A DNA stretch of 64,000 bases. Origin: JAEUJM01 sp041908445 (GTDB lineage: Bacteria > Actinomycetota > Acidimicrobiia > Acidimicrobiales > DATDAH01). The DNA is taken from positions 1 to 64,000 of the forward strand of contig JAYRFK010000049.1 in the NCBI GenBank assembly GCA_041908445.1. The letters run 5' to 3'. The notes below the pieces were generated by a model, which saw nothing but the letters and a program-made list of their open reading frames with translations, searched no databases and was not told the DNA's origin. This document shows positions 43,748 through 52,410 of this stretch, one piece after another; position 1 is the stretch's first letter, and each line of letters opens with the position of its first letter. A program made the position numbers and the translations under genes.

Positions 43748-45315
43748 GGGGCGATGCTAACAACGCGCCCGTCGGCGCCCTCGGCCAGCGCGGCGAGGGC
43801 CGGGGCGAGGTGGGGGTACAGGGCCTCGGCGACGAGGCGCGCACCGAGCTCGTTGGTGTGGGCCTGGTCGGTGAGGACCGGGCCGGTCTCGCCGGCGAAC
43901 GCGTCCGTCAGGTCGATCACGCCGTCGGGCAGCTGCGTGACCGTGGACCGCGAGATGCGGGCGACGGCCTCGTAGCGGAATTCGTCGAGGCCCAGGTCGT
44001 CGACCACCTGCTCCTCACCGGGCTCGAGGGCCGGGGTGTTGAACAGGTCGGGCTGCCAGGCGTGGGCCACGGGGATGCCGTAGTGCTCGCCCAGGGCGCG
44101 GGCCAGTTCGATGCCCCGCTCGTAGTTCCCGATCAGGGCCTCGATGACCGCGGCGGCCCGGGGTGGCCGGCCGAGGTCCGGCACCTCGCCGCCGAGCGGT
44201 GCGGGGTCGAGGTCCGTGCCGGTCAGCTGCCCCGCGAGCAGGCGCCGGTACGCGAACGCGGTGAGGTCCGAGGGCTCGCCGACGACGCCGATCCCGCCGA
44301 AGGCCTGCTGGAACTCGAGGGCGAGGTCGTTGATGCCGTCGTAGAAGACGATCAGGTCGGGTCGCTCGCCGGCGGCGAGGAGCTGGGACGCGAGCACCGT
44401 CTCCTGCATGTTCACGTAGCCGGGGGAGCCGAGGTTGTGGGCGCGGACCGCCACCCCGTCGGCCTCGGCCAGGCGCACGACCTCCGAGGGGATCGTGTGC
44501 TGGTCCCGCTGGGCCGAGAAGCCGAACATGGTGGACCCGCCGAGGAACCAGACGTCGATCGGGTCGCCGGCGCCGGGCGCGGGCTCGTAGCTGCGACGTT
44601 CGCGGCCCGACACGTTGACGTAGCGGCCCTGGTGATCGCGCAACGAGTTGCCCACGAACGAGGTGTAGGTGAGCCCGCCGCTCACCGCGCCGAACTCGGC
44701 GCCCGCCGCGTCCGCCCACGCGGTCCCGGCCAGGGCCGGCGAGTCGAAGGCGTCGTAGCTCGCGCCGCGCAACTGCACGGGGATGGCCGACTCGTCGGCG
44801 GAGCGGTCGAGCACACGTGGGACGAGGGCGGCGGCCAGCGCGCCGGCGGCGAGCAGGACGGTGGCGGTGCGCCAGGTGAGCCGAGGGCCCGAGGCGCCCG
44901 TCACCGGGGCACCGGTGGGCGCCTTCACCGCAGACCGCCGCGCCGCCGTGGCGGCCGACGCCGGTCGTCGTCGCCACTCGCCCTCCGGTAGGAGGCGGAC
45001 GCCGACGAGACGGGCGAGCAACCCGAGCGGGGTGAGGACCAGGTAGAAGGCGACGAGGGCGACGGCGGTGCCGAGCACGGTGCCGAGCACGGCGCCGAGC
45101 GCCCTCGGCACCGCCAGCAGCGCCTGCCCGACGGCCCGCCCGGCCCGCCGGTGGGGTGGCGGGCCCACCCGGGGCGGTGCCGGTCGGCGCAGCAGGGCGG
45201 GCTGCACGGCGAGCACCCCCGCCACCAGCAGGCCGACGGCCAGTAACGGGTGCCCGAGCGCCGCAGCGGTGGCGGCGAGCGCGACGCCCGCGAGCACGGG
45301 GATCGCCCGCCTCAC
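43744..45315 (-). CDS. Membrane-anchored SGNH-hydrolase-like protein 2
   Basis: 523 residues, same plan as 14057-15667: two hydrophobic N-terminal helices (4-40), a helix pair near 75-110, a linker helix near 155-175, then the SGNH domain. Block I WFLGGSTMFGFSAQRDQHTIPSEVVRLAE with S261; block III FYDGIND; block V DQAHTNELG. All catalytic positions intact. GTG start overlaps the lipoprotein stop by 4 bases. Closest relative in the window is 14057-15667 (shared SYVN-type YVNV and TMFGF stretches), not its neighbours at 48-52 kb. Confidence 0.83.
   Translation of the reverse strand: MRRAIPVLAGVALAATAAALGHPLLAVGLLVAGVLAVQPALLRRPAPPRVGPPPHRRAGRAVGQALLAVPRALGAVLGTVLGTAVALVAFYLVLTPLGLLARLVGVRLLPEGEWRRRPASAATAARRSAVKAPTGAPVTGASGPRLTWRTATVLLAAGALAAALVPRVLDRSADESAIPVQLRGASYDAFDSPALAGTAWADAAGAEFGAVSGGLTYTSFVGNSLRDHQGRYVNVSGRERRSYEPAPGAGDPIDVWFLGGSTMFGFSAQRDQHTIPSEVVRLAEADGVAVRAHNLGSPGYVNMQETVLASQLLAAGERPDLIVFYDGINDLALEFQQAFGGIGVVGEPSDLTAFAYRRLLAGQLTGTDLDPAPLGGEVPDLGRPPRAAAVIEALIGNYERGIELARALGEHYGIPVAHAWQPDLFNTPALEPGEEQVVDDLGLDEFRYEAVARISRSTVTQLPDGVIDLTDAFAGETGPVLTDQAHTNELGARLVAEALYPHLAPALAALAEGADGRVVSIAP
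43754..43759 (-). promoter_or_regulatory. -10-like TAGCAT inside the SGNH 3' end
   Basis: Six bases before the ATG of the 14-codon frame. Would be an internal promoter for the radical SAM / glycosyltransferase / AspH-like part of the operon. Confidence 0.35.
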
Positions 45316-45626
45316 GGGATCCCCGGCAGCGGCTCGTCGTGGGTGATGCACGCGGCGGTGGCGTTCAGGTAGGGCTCCCAGCGGGCCTGGGGCAGCGCCG
45401 CCATGCCGCGTTCCGCCAGGACGACGACCTCGGCGGGGTCGTAGTCCGCGAACACGTAGGTCGTGATGCAGGTGGCGCGGTCCTCGTCGATGCCGAATCG
45501 CTCCTGCATGGCCCCGGTGAACGCGTCGCGGCCGACCCGAGCGTCCTCGCCGCCGCTGCTGCACGCGGTCAACAGGACCGCGAGCGCGACGACCGTGGTG
45601 CGGGACCACCCGCTGGACCGGAGCAC
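45312..45626 (-). CDS. Small lipoprotein, paralogue of 13743-14060
   Basis: 104 residues. Signal peptide with lipobox LTAC (Cys 22), then SSGGED linker. The mature domain matches the other lipoprotein in layout: acidic start, ATCITTYVFADYDP versus AACISGYLYDAFPP, then ARWEPYLNATAACITHDE versus VWGRYTQVVLACQYHDE. The two cysteines may form a disulfide. First gene of the minus-strand operon; GTG start, CACACT -10-like box 6 bases upstream, divergent from the AspH-like gene at 45695. Confidence 0.78.
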   Translation of the reverse strand: MLRSSGWSRTTVVALAVLLTACSSGGEDARVGRDAFTGAMQERFGIDEDRATCITTYVFADYDPAEVVVLAERGMAALPQARWEPYLNATAACITHDEPLPGIP

Positions 45627-45680
45627 CGCAGGAGTGTGGCATGGCCCTCATGCCCCGGGGGAGCGGCGGAGGGCGGGTGG

Positions 45681-45686
45681 TAGCGT
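45681..45686 (+). promoter_or_regulatory. -10 hexamer TAGCGT
   Basis: Eight bases before GTG 45695. With the CACACT box of the lipoprotein it makes the 45627-45694 gap a compact divergent promoter. Confidence 0.55.
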
Positions 45687-45694
45687 CGGCCGCC

Positions 45695-46525
45695 GTGGCT
45701 CGGCGGCACTACCTGGCTCGGTCCCGTCACCTCCTTCCGGTGTCGACGCGGTCGGGCCGTCGCCTGCGCCGGGCGGCCGTGGTCGTCCACGGTGCCGCGG
45801 TACTCGCCCTGTTCGACCTCAACGACGCCCTCATCTCCCGCTTCGGCGGTCGGCCACCCGCGGTCTGGGATCCAGGCACGCTGGGCTGGAACCGGGACCT
45901 CGAGGGCGCCCGGGCGGCCATCCTCGCCGAGTACCGCCGCTACCGGGACGAGGTCGGCGCGCCGCCCCACGTCGCCGAGATCGCCGGCCTCGAGCCGGGC
46001 ACGCCGGAGGCGGTCGACGCCGCGCCGATCGAGGCGGGCGTGTGGCGGGTGCTGATCCTGGTGGCCAACGGCCGGTGGGTCGACGAGGTCGCCCGGCACT
46101 TCCCGTCCACCGTGCAGGCGTTGCGGGGTTGCCCGCAGATGACGACCGTCGGCTTCAGCGTGCTCGAGGGCCACGGCCACATCGGCGACCACGCCGACCC
46201 CAACCGGGGGGCCCTGCGCTACCAGCTCCCCCTGGTCGTGCCCGGCCGCCCCGGGGACTGCCGCATCCGGGTGGTGGACCAGGTGATCGAGTGGCGTGAG
46301 GGCGAGAGCGTCCTGTTCGACGTGAACGTGATGCACGAGGTCTGGAACGACAGCGACGAGGACCGCGTGCTCCTCATGGTCGAGACGACCATGCCCCTGC
46401 GGTTCCCGCTGTCGGTGCTCAACCGCTTCGTGCAGCACCAGTACCGGTACCACCCGTCGCACCGCGAGATGCCGGCGCGCGTGGCCGAGCTGGCCGGTCG
46501 GCTGGCCCGGTCGGCGGCCGGCTGA
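45695..46525 (+). CDS. Aspartyl/asparaginyl beta-hydroxylase-like dioxygenase 3
   Basis: 276 residues. The N-terminal ~35 residues are basic then hydrophobic (RRAAVVVHGAAVLALFDLNDAL), possibly a membrane association segment. Oxygenase core: GHGHIGDHADPNRGALRYQLPLVVP with the first iron His, and FDVNVMHEVWNDSDEDRVLLMVE with the distal His and Arg. Closer to 15708-16436 than to 39439-40149 (both have RYQL, HE(A/V)WNDSDE). GTG start set by the TAGCGT box. Head of the plus-strand run of radical SAM and SGNH genes. Confidence 0.83.
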   Translation: MARRHYLARSRHLLPVSTRSGRRLRRAAVVVHGAAVLALFDLNDALISRFGGRPPAVWDPGTLGWNRDLEGARAAILAEYRRYRDEVGAPPHVAEIAGLEPGTPEAVDAAPIEAGVWRVLILVANGRWVDEVARHFPSTVQALRGCPQMTTVGFSVLEGHGHIGDHADPNRGALRYQLPLVVPGRPGDCRIRVVDQVIEWREGESVLFDVNVMHEVWNDSDEDRVLLMVETTMPLRFPLSVLNRFVQHQYRYHPSHREMPARVAELAGRLARSAAG

Positions 46526-46543
46526 GCCCGGCGGTCGCCTCGC

Positions 46544-46549
46544 TAGCCT
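46544..46549 (+). promoter_or_regulatory. -10 hexamer TAGCCT
   Basis: Six bases before ATG 46556; gives the radical SAM gene its own leaderless transcript although only 30 bases follow the previous stop. Confidence 0.5.
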
Positions 46550-46555
46550 GCGTCG

Positions 46556-48130
46556 ATGGCCGCGTCGTCGAGCGAGGGACCCGGCGCGGCGCCGGTCGCC
46601 GAGCGCCCCCCGCCGTCCCGCGCCGTCCCCACCGACGCTCTCTGCCCGGCGCCGTGGATGGTCATGGACTTCGCGCCCGAGGGCAACGTCCACGCCTGCT
46701 GCGTCAACGCCGCCCACCCGCTCGGCAACGTGCGCTTCGAGACGCTCCGCGAGATCTGGGACGGGCCCCGGGCGCGGGCGCTGCGCGATGCGATGGTCCG
46801 CCACGACTTCGGCCTCGGGTGCGGCTCGTGCCGGCACCGCCTGGGCCTCGGTACCGGCGAGCCCGACCTCGCCTACTACCGCCGCAACCCCACGCCGCGG
46901 GACGTGACGTGGCCCGAGCTCATGGCCTTCGGCCTGCACAACACCTGCAACCTCGCCTGCGTCATGTGCGGCGGCAACCTGTCGTCGCGGTTGCGGACGC
47001 TGGAGGGCCGCCCCCGCCTCGAGCCCGCCTACGGCGACCGGTTCTTCGACGAGCTCGCCGAGTTCCTGCCGCACCTGCGCCGGGCCGAGTTCCGGGGCGG
47101 TGAGCCCTTCCTCGTCCGTGAGCACTTCCGCATCTGGGACCTGATCGTGGCGATGGGCCTCGAGCTCGAGGTCCAGGTGACCACCAACGGCACCGTCTGG
47201 AACGACCGGGTCGAGGCGGTGCTCGAGGCGATCCCGGTGCAGGTCACCTTCTCCATCGACGGCGCGACCTCGGCGACGAACGAGGCGGTGCGGGTCGGCA
47301 CCGACCACGCCGAGGCGCTCGCCAACCTCGACCGCTTCGCCGCCTACGCCCGGGACGCGGGCACCCGCCTGGACCTGAGCTTCTGCGTCCTGCGCCACAA
47401 CTGGCAGGAGATCGCCGACCTGCTCGCGCTGGCGGACGGCCTCGGCGTCGAGGCCCACCCCCAGCTCGTGCTCGATCCCGCCCACGGGCTGCAGCGCCTG
47501 CCCACCCCAGAGCTCACCGCGGTCACCGTGGTGCTCGAGCGCCAGGTGGCCGAGCTCGACCTCACCCTGCCGGTCAACCGGGAGGCGGGTGCCAAGCTCG
47601 TCGGGTGGCTGGAGGCCGAGCTGCGCCAGCGGGCGGCGCCCCGCACGCTGCGGCTCTGGGAGCCACCGGGCCCCGGCACCGTCGCCCACGCCGGCGTCAC
47701 CCGCGGCGCGGCGCGGGAGCTGGGCACGCCGTCGACCGCCGACCGGCGCTCGGCGCTGGCGGCGTGGTCCACGGACGGTGTGGTCGGCGAGGTGGTCACC
47801 GACGCCGCCGACCGCGTGGTCGCCGCCGATCTCGGGGCGGTCCTCCCCGCCGGCGCCGGGCCGGTGCCCGAGCTCGTCGGGCTCGACTTCGCCGCCGCGC
47901 TGCGGTCGCTCGCCGACGCGGTCGGCCCCCACATGTGGGTGGTGGACGAGTGGATCGCCGACGACGAGGTCGACCAGACGCTGCTGCTGGCACCCTCGGC
48001 GCTGCGGGACAAGTCCGGCCTGCTCGTGCGGCTGTCCTCGGTGCCGACGGCCGACGGTGGGGTGGCCACCCTCCTGGCCACGGACACGTACTACTGGGAC
48101 GGCGAGCGGGCCGCGGCGGCGCCCGATTGA
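46556..48130 (+). CDS. Twitch-type radical SAM protein 2
   Basis: 524 residues. N-terminal auxiliary-cluster region: C30-PAPW, HACCVN (C48, C49), PLGNVRFETLREIW, GCGSC. Core: NT-C131-NLA-C135-VM-C138-GGN, with GGEPF as FRGGEPFLVREHFR and TTNGTVWNDRVE. The C-terminal ~120 residues (VGEVVTDAADRVVAADLGAV onward) align loosely with the PAS-like tails of its paralogues. Distinct from the others in replacing CNGE/CDGE after the cluster by CGGN. Substrate unknown. Confidence 0.82.
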   Translation: MAASSSEGPGAAPVAERPPPSRAVPTDALCPAPWMVMDFAPEGNVHACCVNAAHPLGNVRFETLREIWDGPRARALRDAMVRHDFGLGCGSCRHRLGLGTGEPDLAYYRRNPTPRDVTWPELMAFGLHNTCNLACVMCGGNLSSRLRTLEGRPRLEPAYGDRFFDELAEFLPHLRRAEFRGGEPFLVREHFRIWDLIVAMGLELEVQVTTNGTVWNDRVEAVLEAIPVQVTFSIDGATSATNEAVRVGTDHAEALANLDRFAAYARDAGTRLDLSFCVLRHNWQEIADLLALADGLGVEAHPQLVLDPAHGLQRLPTPELTAVTVVLERQVAELDLTLPVNREAGAKLVGWLEAELRQRAAPRTLRLWEPPGPGTVAHAGVTRGAARELGTPSTADRRSALAAWSTDGVVGEVVTDAADRVVAADLGAVLPAGAGPVPELVGLDFAAALRSLADAVGPHMWVVDEWIADDEVDQTLLLAPSALRDKSGLLVRLSSVPTADGGVATLLATDTYYWDGERAAAAPD

Positions 48131-48168
48131 GCCACGCCGGTCGCGGCCAGTCGTCACCGGCCGATCGC

Positions 48169-48174
48169 TAACGT
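48169..48174 (+). promoter_or_regulatory. -10 hexamer TAACGT
   Basis: Eight bases before ATG 48183; likely promoter for the three SGNH genes plus the radical SAM gene at 52407, which are all joined by 4-bp overlaps. Confidence 0.6.
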
Positions 48175-48182
48175 TCCCGGCG

Positions 48183-49565
48183 ATGCCGGCACGGGAGCGA
48201 GCACGGAGGCGCTCGCGCGCGTGGCTACTGCTGCCGGCCGCCCCCGTGGTCGTGGTCGCGTTCGCCGCCGGCGGCCCCCTCTCGGCGGTGCTGACGGGCC
48301 TGGTGCTCGCGCAGGCGGCCGCCCTCGCACCCCGGGCGCCGGCGCTGGCCGAGGCGATCGCCCGTCGGGTCACCGTCGCGCCCGGCCGCACCGGGCGCTG
48401 GTCCGCGGTGGCCAAGGGCGCCGCCGGCCTCGTAGCGGCCGTGGTGGGCCTCGCCACCCTCACCGTGGCGCTCGACTGGGGCGTCGGCGCGGCCCTCGAC
48501 CGGCTCTCGGCGGCGCCGACGTCGGCGCCGGCGACCGACGACCTCGCGAGGGTCGAGCTGCCCGCGACCACCGACGAGCGCGTCGACAGCGACGCGTACG
48601 ACGGGGTGCCGTGGGCGGACCGCTACCTGGCCGAGCTCGAGGCCGTGCGCATGACCTACGTGCCCTACCTCGGCCCCCGTGAGGAGCCGGTGCACGGCCG
48701 GTACATCAACTCGGTTGACGGGATCCGCGCGTCCTACGAGCCCGCGGGGGCGGACGACGAGGACCTCCCCGAGGTCTGGTTCTTCGGCGGCTCCACGCTG
48801 TGGGGGGAGGGCCAGCGCGACGCCCACACCATCCCCTCCGAGGTGGCCCGCCTCGCCGAGCACGCGGGCCGGCCGGTGCGCGTGAGCAACTTCGGCGAGC
48901 GCGGGTACACCGCCTTCCAGGAGTTCTTGGTCTTCGAGCAGGAGTTGGCCCGCCGGCCCGCCCCCGACCTCGCGGTCTTCTACCACGGGGCCAACGAGAT
49001 CTACTCGCTGCTCGAGGAGCCGGAGAACCTGGGCGCGCAGCCCTCGACCTACCAGTTCTCCATCTACCGGCGGGCGTTCCACCGGGCGCCGCCGCTGCCC
49101 AGCCAGGTGTCGCCCGTCGAGCCGTCGCTCCTCGAGGCGTACCGCCGCACCGCCGCGCTGCCGCGCGCCGTCGGCGCGCTGGTGCCCCCGGCGGGCGCGG
49201 ACGACTCGCCGCCCTACCTGCCGCCGCTCGAGGACGTGGAGCGGGCGCTGGTCGAGGCGGCGCAGATCTACCGGCGCAGCGTCCGCCTGATCCGCCACGA
49301 GGCCGAGGTCGCCGACGTGCCGATCGTGGTGCTCTGGCAGCCGGCGGGGACCCCGCCCACGCCGCCGGCGCGGGACGACTACGGCACGCTGACCGACCGC
49401 GTGGCCACCGACGGGGGTGGCATCGACCTCTCCGACGCGCTCCTCGACGCGCCCGGGCCCGTGTACATCGACGGGTTGCACACGAACGAGCTCGGTGCCC
49501 GGATCGTCGCCGAGGCGGTCTGGCCCCACGTCGCCGGCGCCCTGCCCGTGGATGGCCGGCCGTGA
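48183..49565 (+). CDS. Membrane-anchored SGNH-hydrolase-like protein 3
   Basis: 460 residues. Hydrophobic helices near 12-45 and 78-100, then the SGNH domain. Block I WFFGGSTLWGEGQRDAHTIPSEVARLAE with S204; block III FYHGANE (Asn kept, next residue Glu); block V YIDGLHTNELG. Lacks the long membrane pair near residue 100 of proteins 1 and 2. First of three tandem SGNH genes; GTGA overlap with the next. Presumably an extracytoplasmic esterase or O-acyltransferase. Confidence 0.82.
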   Translation: MPARERARRRSRAWLLLPAAPVVVVAFAAGGPLSAVLTGLVLAQAAALAPRAPALAEAIARRVTVAPGRTGRWSAVAKGAAGLVAAVVGLATLTVALDWGVGAALDRLSAAPTSAPATDDLARVELPATTDERVDSDAYDGVPWADRYLAELEAVRMTYVPYLGPREEPVHGRYINSVDGIRASYEPAGADDEDLPEVWFFGGSTLWGEGQRDAHTIPSEVARLAEHAGRPVRVSNFGERGYTAFQEFLVFEQELARRPAPDLAVFYHGANEIYSLLEEPENLGAQPSTYQFSIYRRAFHRAPPLPSQVSPVEPSLLEAYRRTAALPRAVGALVPPAGADDSPPYLPPLEDVERALVEAAQIYRRSVRLIRHEAEVADVPIVVLWQPAGTPPTPPARDDYGTLTDRVATDGGGIDLSDALLDAPGPVYIDGLHTNELGARIVAEAVWPHVAGALPVDGRP

Positions 49566-50881
49566 CCGCGACCCTGCTCTTCACGCTGCTGCTGGTCGTG
49601 GTGCTCGTCGGCGCGGCACAGGTCCGCGCGCTCGGATCCCACGCCGGGCGGGTGCCGGCGGCGCGACGACCCCGCACCCGTCGTCCCGTCGGCCGCCGCG
49701 CCCGACGGCGGGCGCGCCGGCTCGGTCGGGCCCTCTGGCGGGGCGTGCCGACCGTGGTGGGCGGACTGGTGCTGCTCGTGGCCCTGGACTGGGCCGTCGG
49801 CGCCGCCTGGGACCGGGTGGTCGGTGACGACCCCGGACCGGTCTCGTCGGTGCGGCCCCTCGCCGCCCAGGACCTGCCCCCGGCCGAGGACCCCCGGGTC
49901 GACCTGCCCGCCCTGGCCGACGCGCCGTGGGCCGACCGGTACTTCGCCGAGCTCGAGACCCTCGACTTCACCTACGTGCCCTACATCGGCCCACGGGAGC
50001 GGCCGGTGCAGGGCCGCTACGTGAGCTCGGCCGACGGCGTCCGGGGTTCCTACGAGCCGGCCGGCCTCGCCGCGGATGCCCCCGAGGTCTGGTTCTTCGG
50101 CGGGTCGACCCTGTGGGGCGAGGGCCAGCGCGACGCGCACACCATCCCCTCCGAGATCGGCCGCCTCGCCGAGGCCGCCGGCAACCCGATCCGTGTGCGC
50201 AACTTCGGCGTGCGGGGCTACACCGCGCTCCAGGAGCTGCTCGTGTTCGAGCAGGAGGTCGAGCGCCGCGGGGCACCCGACCTCGCGGTCTTCTACCACG
50301 GCTTCAACGAGCTCTCGACCCAGGTCGAGGCGCCGGAGAACCTCTCCGAGCAGCCGACGGTGTTCCAGCTGGGCATCACCGCCGACGCCTTCGAGCGGGC
50401 CCCGGCCTTGCCCGGGCAGGTCGCCGCCGTGGTCGAGCCCACGGTGGTGGAGGAGTACCGCCAGACGAGCGTGCTGACCCGACTGGGCCGCGCGGTCGGC
50501 GCCCTGGGCCTCGTGGTCCCCGCCGCCGCCGACGACCAGCCGACCTACCACACCCCGCCGCCCGAGGACGTGGCGGTCGCGGTGGACCACGCCGAGGACA
50601 TCTACCGCCGCACCTTGGCGATGCTGGCGCACGTGGCCGAGGAGCACGGCGTGGCGACCGCGGTGTTCTGGCAGCCCGCCGACCGGTGGGACCCCTACGA
50701 CGAGTTGGGGGCCCGGGTGGCCGGCGTGGGCGGGGGCATCGACGTGAGCCACGTGCTCGACGACCCGCCCGGGCCGGTGTACCTCGACGGCGTCCACACG
50801 AACGAGCTCGGCGCCCGGCTCGTGGCCGAGGCCCTGTGGCCCACGGTCGAGGCGCGCCTCGACGGGGAGGCGGCGCCGTGA
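49562..50881 (+). CDS. Membrane-anchored SGNH-hydrolase-like protein 4
   Basis: 439 residues. Membrane helix at 3-22, an Arg-rich loop, second helix near 62-82, then SGNH domain: WFFGGSTLWGEGQRDAHTIPSEIGRLAE with S182, FYHGFNE, YLDGVHTNELG. Very similar to protein 3 (LDFTYVPYIGPRERPVQGRYV against VRMTYVPYLGPREEPVHGRYI), so the pair arose by recent tandem duplication. Catalytic residues intact. GTG start and GTGA overlaps at both ends fix the reading frame. Confidence 0.82.
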   Translation: MTATLLFTLLLVVVLVGAAQVRALGSHAGRVPAARRPRTRRPVGRRARRRARRLGRALWRGVPTVVGGLVLLVALDWAVGAAWDRVVGDDPGPVSSVRPLAAQDLPPAEDPRVDLPALADAPWADRYFAELETLDFTYVPYIGPRERPVQGRYVSSADGVRGSYEPAGLAADAPEVWFFGGSTLWGEGQRDAHTIPSEIGRLAEAAGNPIRVRNFGVRGYTALQELLVFEQEVERRGAPDLAVFYHGFNELSTQVEAPENLSEQPTVFQLGITADAFERAPALPGQVAAVVEPTVVEEYRQTSVLTRLGRAVGALGLVVPAAADDQPTYHTPPPEDVAVAVDHAEDIYRRTLAMLAHVAEEHGVATAVFWQPADRWDPYDELGARVAGVGGGIDVSHVLDDPPGPVYLDGVHTNELGARLVAEALWPTVEARLDGEAAP

Positions 50882-52410
50882 GCTGGCAGGAGGTGGACGC
50901 ACCGGACGCGGCGCGACCCGGCCGCGCCGCCCGGTTGGTCCCCGTGGTGGCCCCGCTGGCCGCCGCCGTCGTCCTGTGGGCCGTCGGGCTGCCCGTGGCC
51001 GCCGCGCTCGTCGTGGTGGTGGCGGTGGTGCTCCTCGTGCTGGGGCGGGTCCGGCCGGCGGTGGCCCAGGCGGTGGAGCGGGCGCTCGCCGCCGTGGGCC
51101 GGGCCGTCGGCCACGTGCTGACCGTCGTGCTGCTCGGCCTGGTCGAGGCCGTGGTGTTCGTGCCGCTGTGGCTCCTGGCCCGGCTCGTCCGCCGTGACCC
51201 CCTGGTGGAGCGGGGGAGCGGCGCGGCCGGGCGCTGGTCCGGCCGCCACCTGCCCACCGTGCCCGTCGCCCGTCGGCCCTTCGCCCCCGAGGCGCACCGC
51301 CCCAGCCGCGGGTTCCGGGTCGCCTACCTCTCGGTGCGGGTGGTCGGCTGGGTCGTGATCGTCGCCGCCCTCAACTACGGGCTGGGCTGGCTGTGGGACG
51401 AGTGGTTCGGCACCCACGAGCAGCCGGTCGCCGCCGCGGTGTCCGAGCAGTCCGCCGCCGAGCTGGCCGCCTCGCCGGCCATGGCGGGCGCCCCGTGGGC
51501 CCGCGACTACTGGGAGGAGGTACGGGCCCTCGACTACGAGTTCCACCCCTACCTGCTCAGCCGGGTGGCGCCCGTCGACGGCCGCTACGTCGAGGTGGAG
51601 GGCGCCGAGCGCCGCTCCTACGAGCCCGCGGGCCTCGCCGCCGACGCCCCCGAGGTCTGGTTCCTCGGCGGAGCCGCCCTGTGGGGCGAGGGCCAGCGCG
51701 ACGACCACACCGTCCCCTCCGAGGTGGCCCGCCTCGCCGAGGCGGCCGGGACGCCCATCCGGGCCGTGAACCTGGGCCAGCCGGGCTACACGAGCTGGCA
51801 GTCGGCCCTCCTGCTCGAACAGGAGCTCGCCGTGCGCCCGGCGCCCGACCTCGTGGTGTTCTACGACGGGGCCGACGACGTGGCGGTCCAGCTCGAGCGG
51901 GCGAGCACCGATCCGACCCACTACAACGTGGACGGTGTCACCGAGGCGCTCACCGGCCGTGACAGCGCACGGGAGCAGGCGCAGGACTGGTGGGAGTCCT
52001 ACCGCGAGACCAGCGTGGTGAACCGCCTCGTGGACCGCCTGCAGGGCCTCGTGGGCGCCCAGGGCCTGTTCGGGTTCCAGGGGGTCGCCGGCGCCGAGGG
52101 CCCGGGCCTCGCGGGCCGGGTCGCCGACCTGCACGCCCGCAGCGTCGACCTGGCGGCCTTCGTGGCCGGCGAGCACGACGTCCCCGTCCTGTTCGCCTGG
52201 CAGGCCGCCACCGCGGTGCCCGGTGACGGGGGCGCGTACCGTCGGGTCGTGCGCGATCCAGACACGGGGCCGGCACCGGTGCTCGACCTCAGCGGTGCCC
52301 TCGACGACGTGGACGAGGCGGTCTTCCTCGACGGCGTGCTCACGAACGAACGGGGGGCCGCGCTCGTGGCCGCGCGCCTGTGGCCGGACGTCGAGGCGGC
52401 CCTCGGGTGA
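50878..52410 (+). CDS. Degenerate SGNH-like membrane protein 5 (predicted pseudoenzyme)
   Basis: 510 residues. Membrane helices near 24-60, 80-105 and 155-180, then an SGNH fold still obvious from WFLGGAALWGEGQRDDHTVPSEVARLAE. The three key positions have changed: nucleophile Ser to A266, block III Asn to D333 (FYDGADD), catalytic His to L488 (LDGVLTNERG). The frame is intact with no stops and the gene sits in a tightly coupled operon, so loss of catalysis is specific rather than decay. It may hold or recognise the acyl substrate for proteins 3 and 4, or be a structural subunit. Confidence 0.82.
   Translation: MSWQEVDAPDAARPGRAARLVPVVAPLAAAVVLWAVGLPVAAALVVVVAVVLLVLGRVRPAVAQAVERALAAVGRAVGHVLTVVLLGLVEAVVFVPLWLLARLVRRDPLVERGSGAAGRWSGRHLPTVPVARRPFAPEAHRPSRGFRVAYLSVRVVGWVVIVAALNYGLGWLWDEWFGTHEQPVAAAVSEQSAAELAASPAMAGAPWARDYWEEVRALDYEFHPYLLSRVAPVDGRYVEVEGAERRSYEPAGLAADAPEVWFLGGAALWGEGQRDDHTVPSEVARLAEAAGTPIRAVNLGQPGYTSWQSALLLEQELAVRPAPDLVVFYDGADDVAVQLERASTDPTHYNVDGVTEALTGRDSAREQAQDWWESYRETSVVNRLVDRLQGLVGAQGLFGFQGVAGAEGPGLAGRVADLHARSVDLAAFVAGEHDVPVLFAWQAATAVPGDGGAYRRVVRDPDTGPAPVLDLSGALDDVDEAVFLDGVLTNERGAALVAARLWPDVEAALG

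Noticed and set aside
50878..52410. Pseudogene
   Set aside because: The catalytic residues are lost, but the frame is full length, has 4-bp coupling on both sides and conserved fold motifs, so it is annotated as an intact pseudoenzyme.
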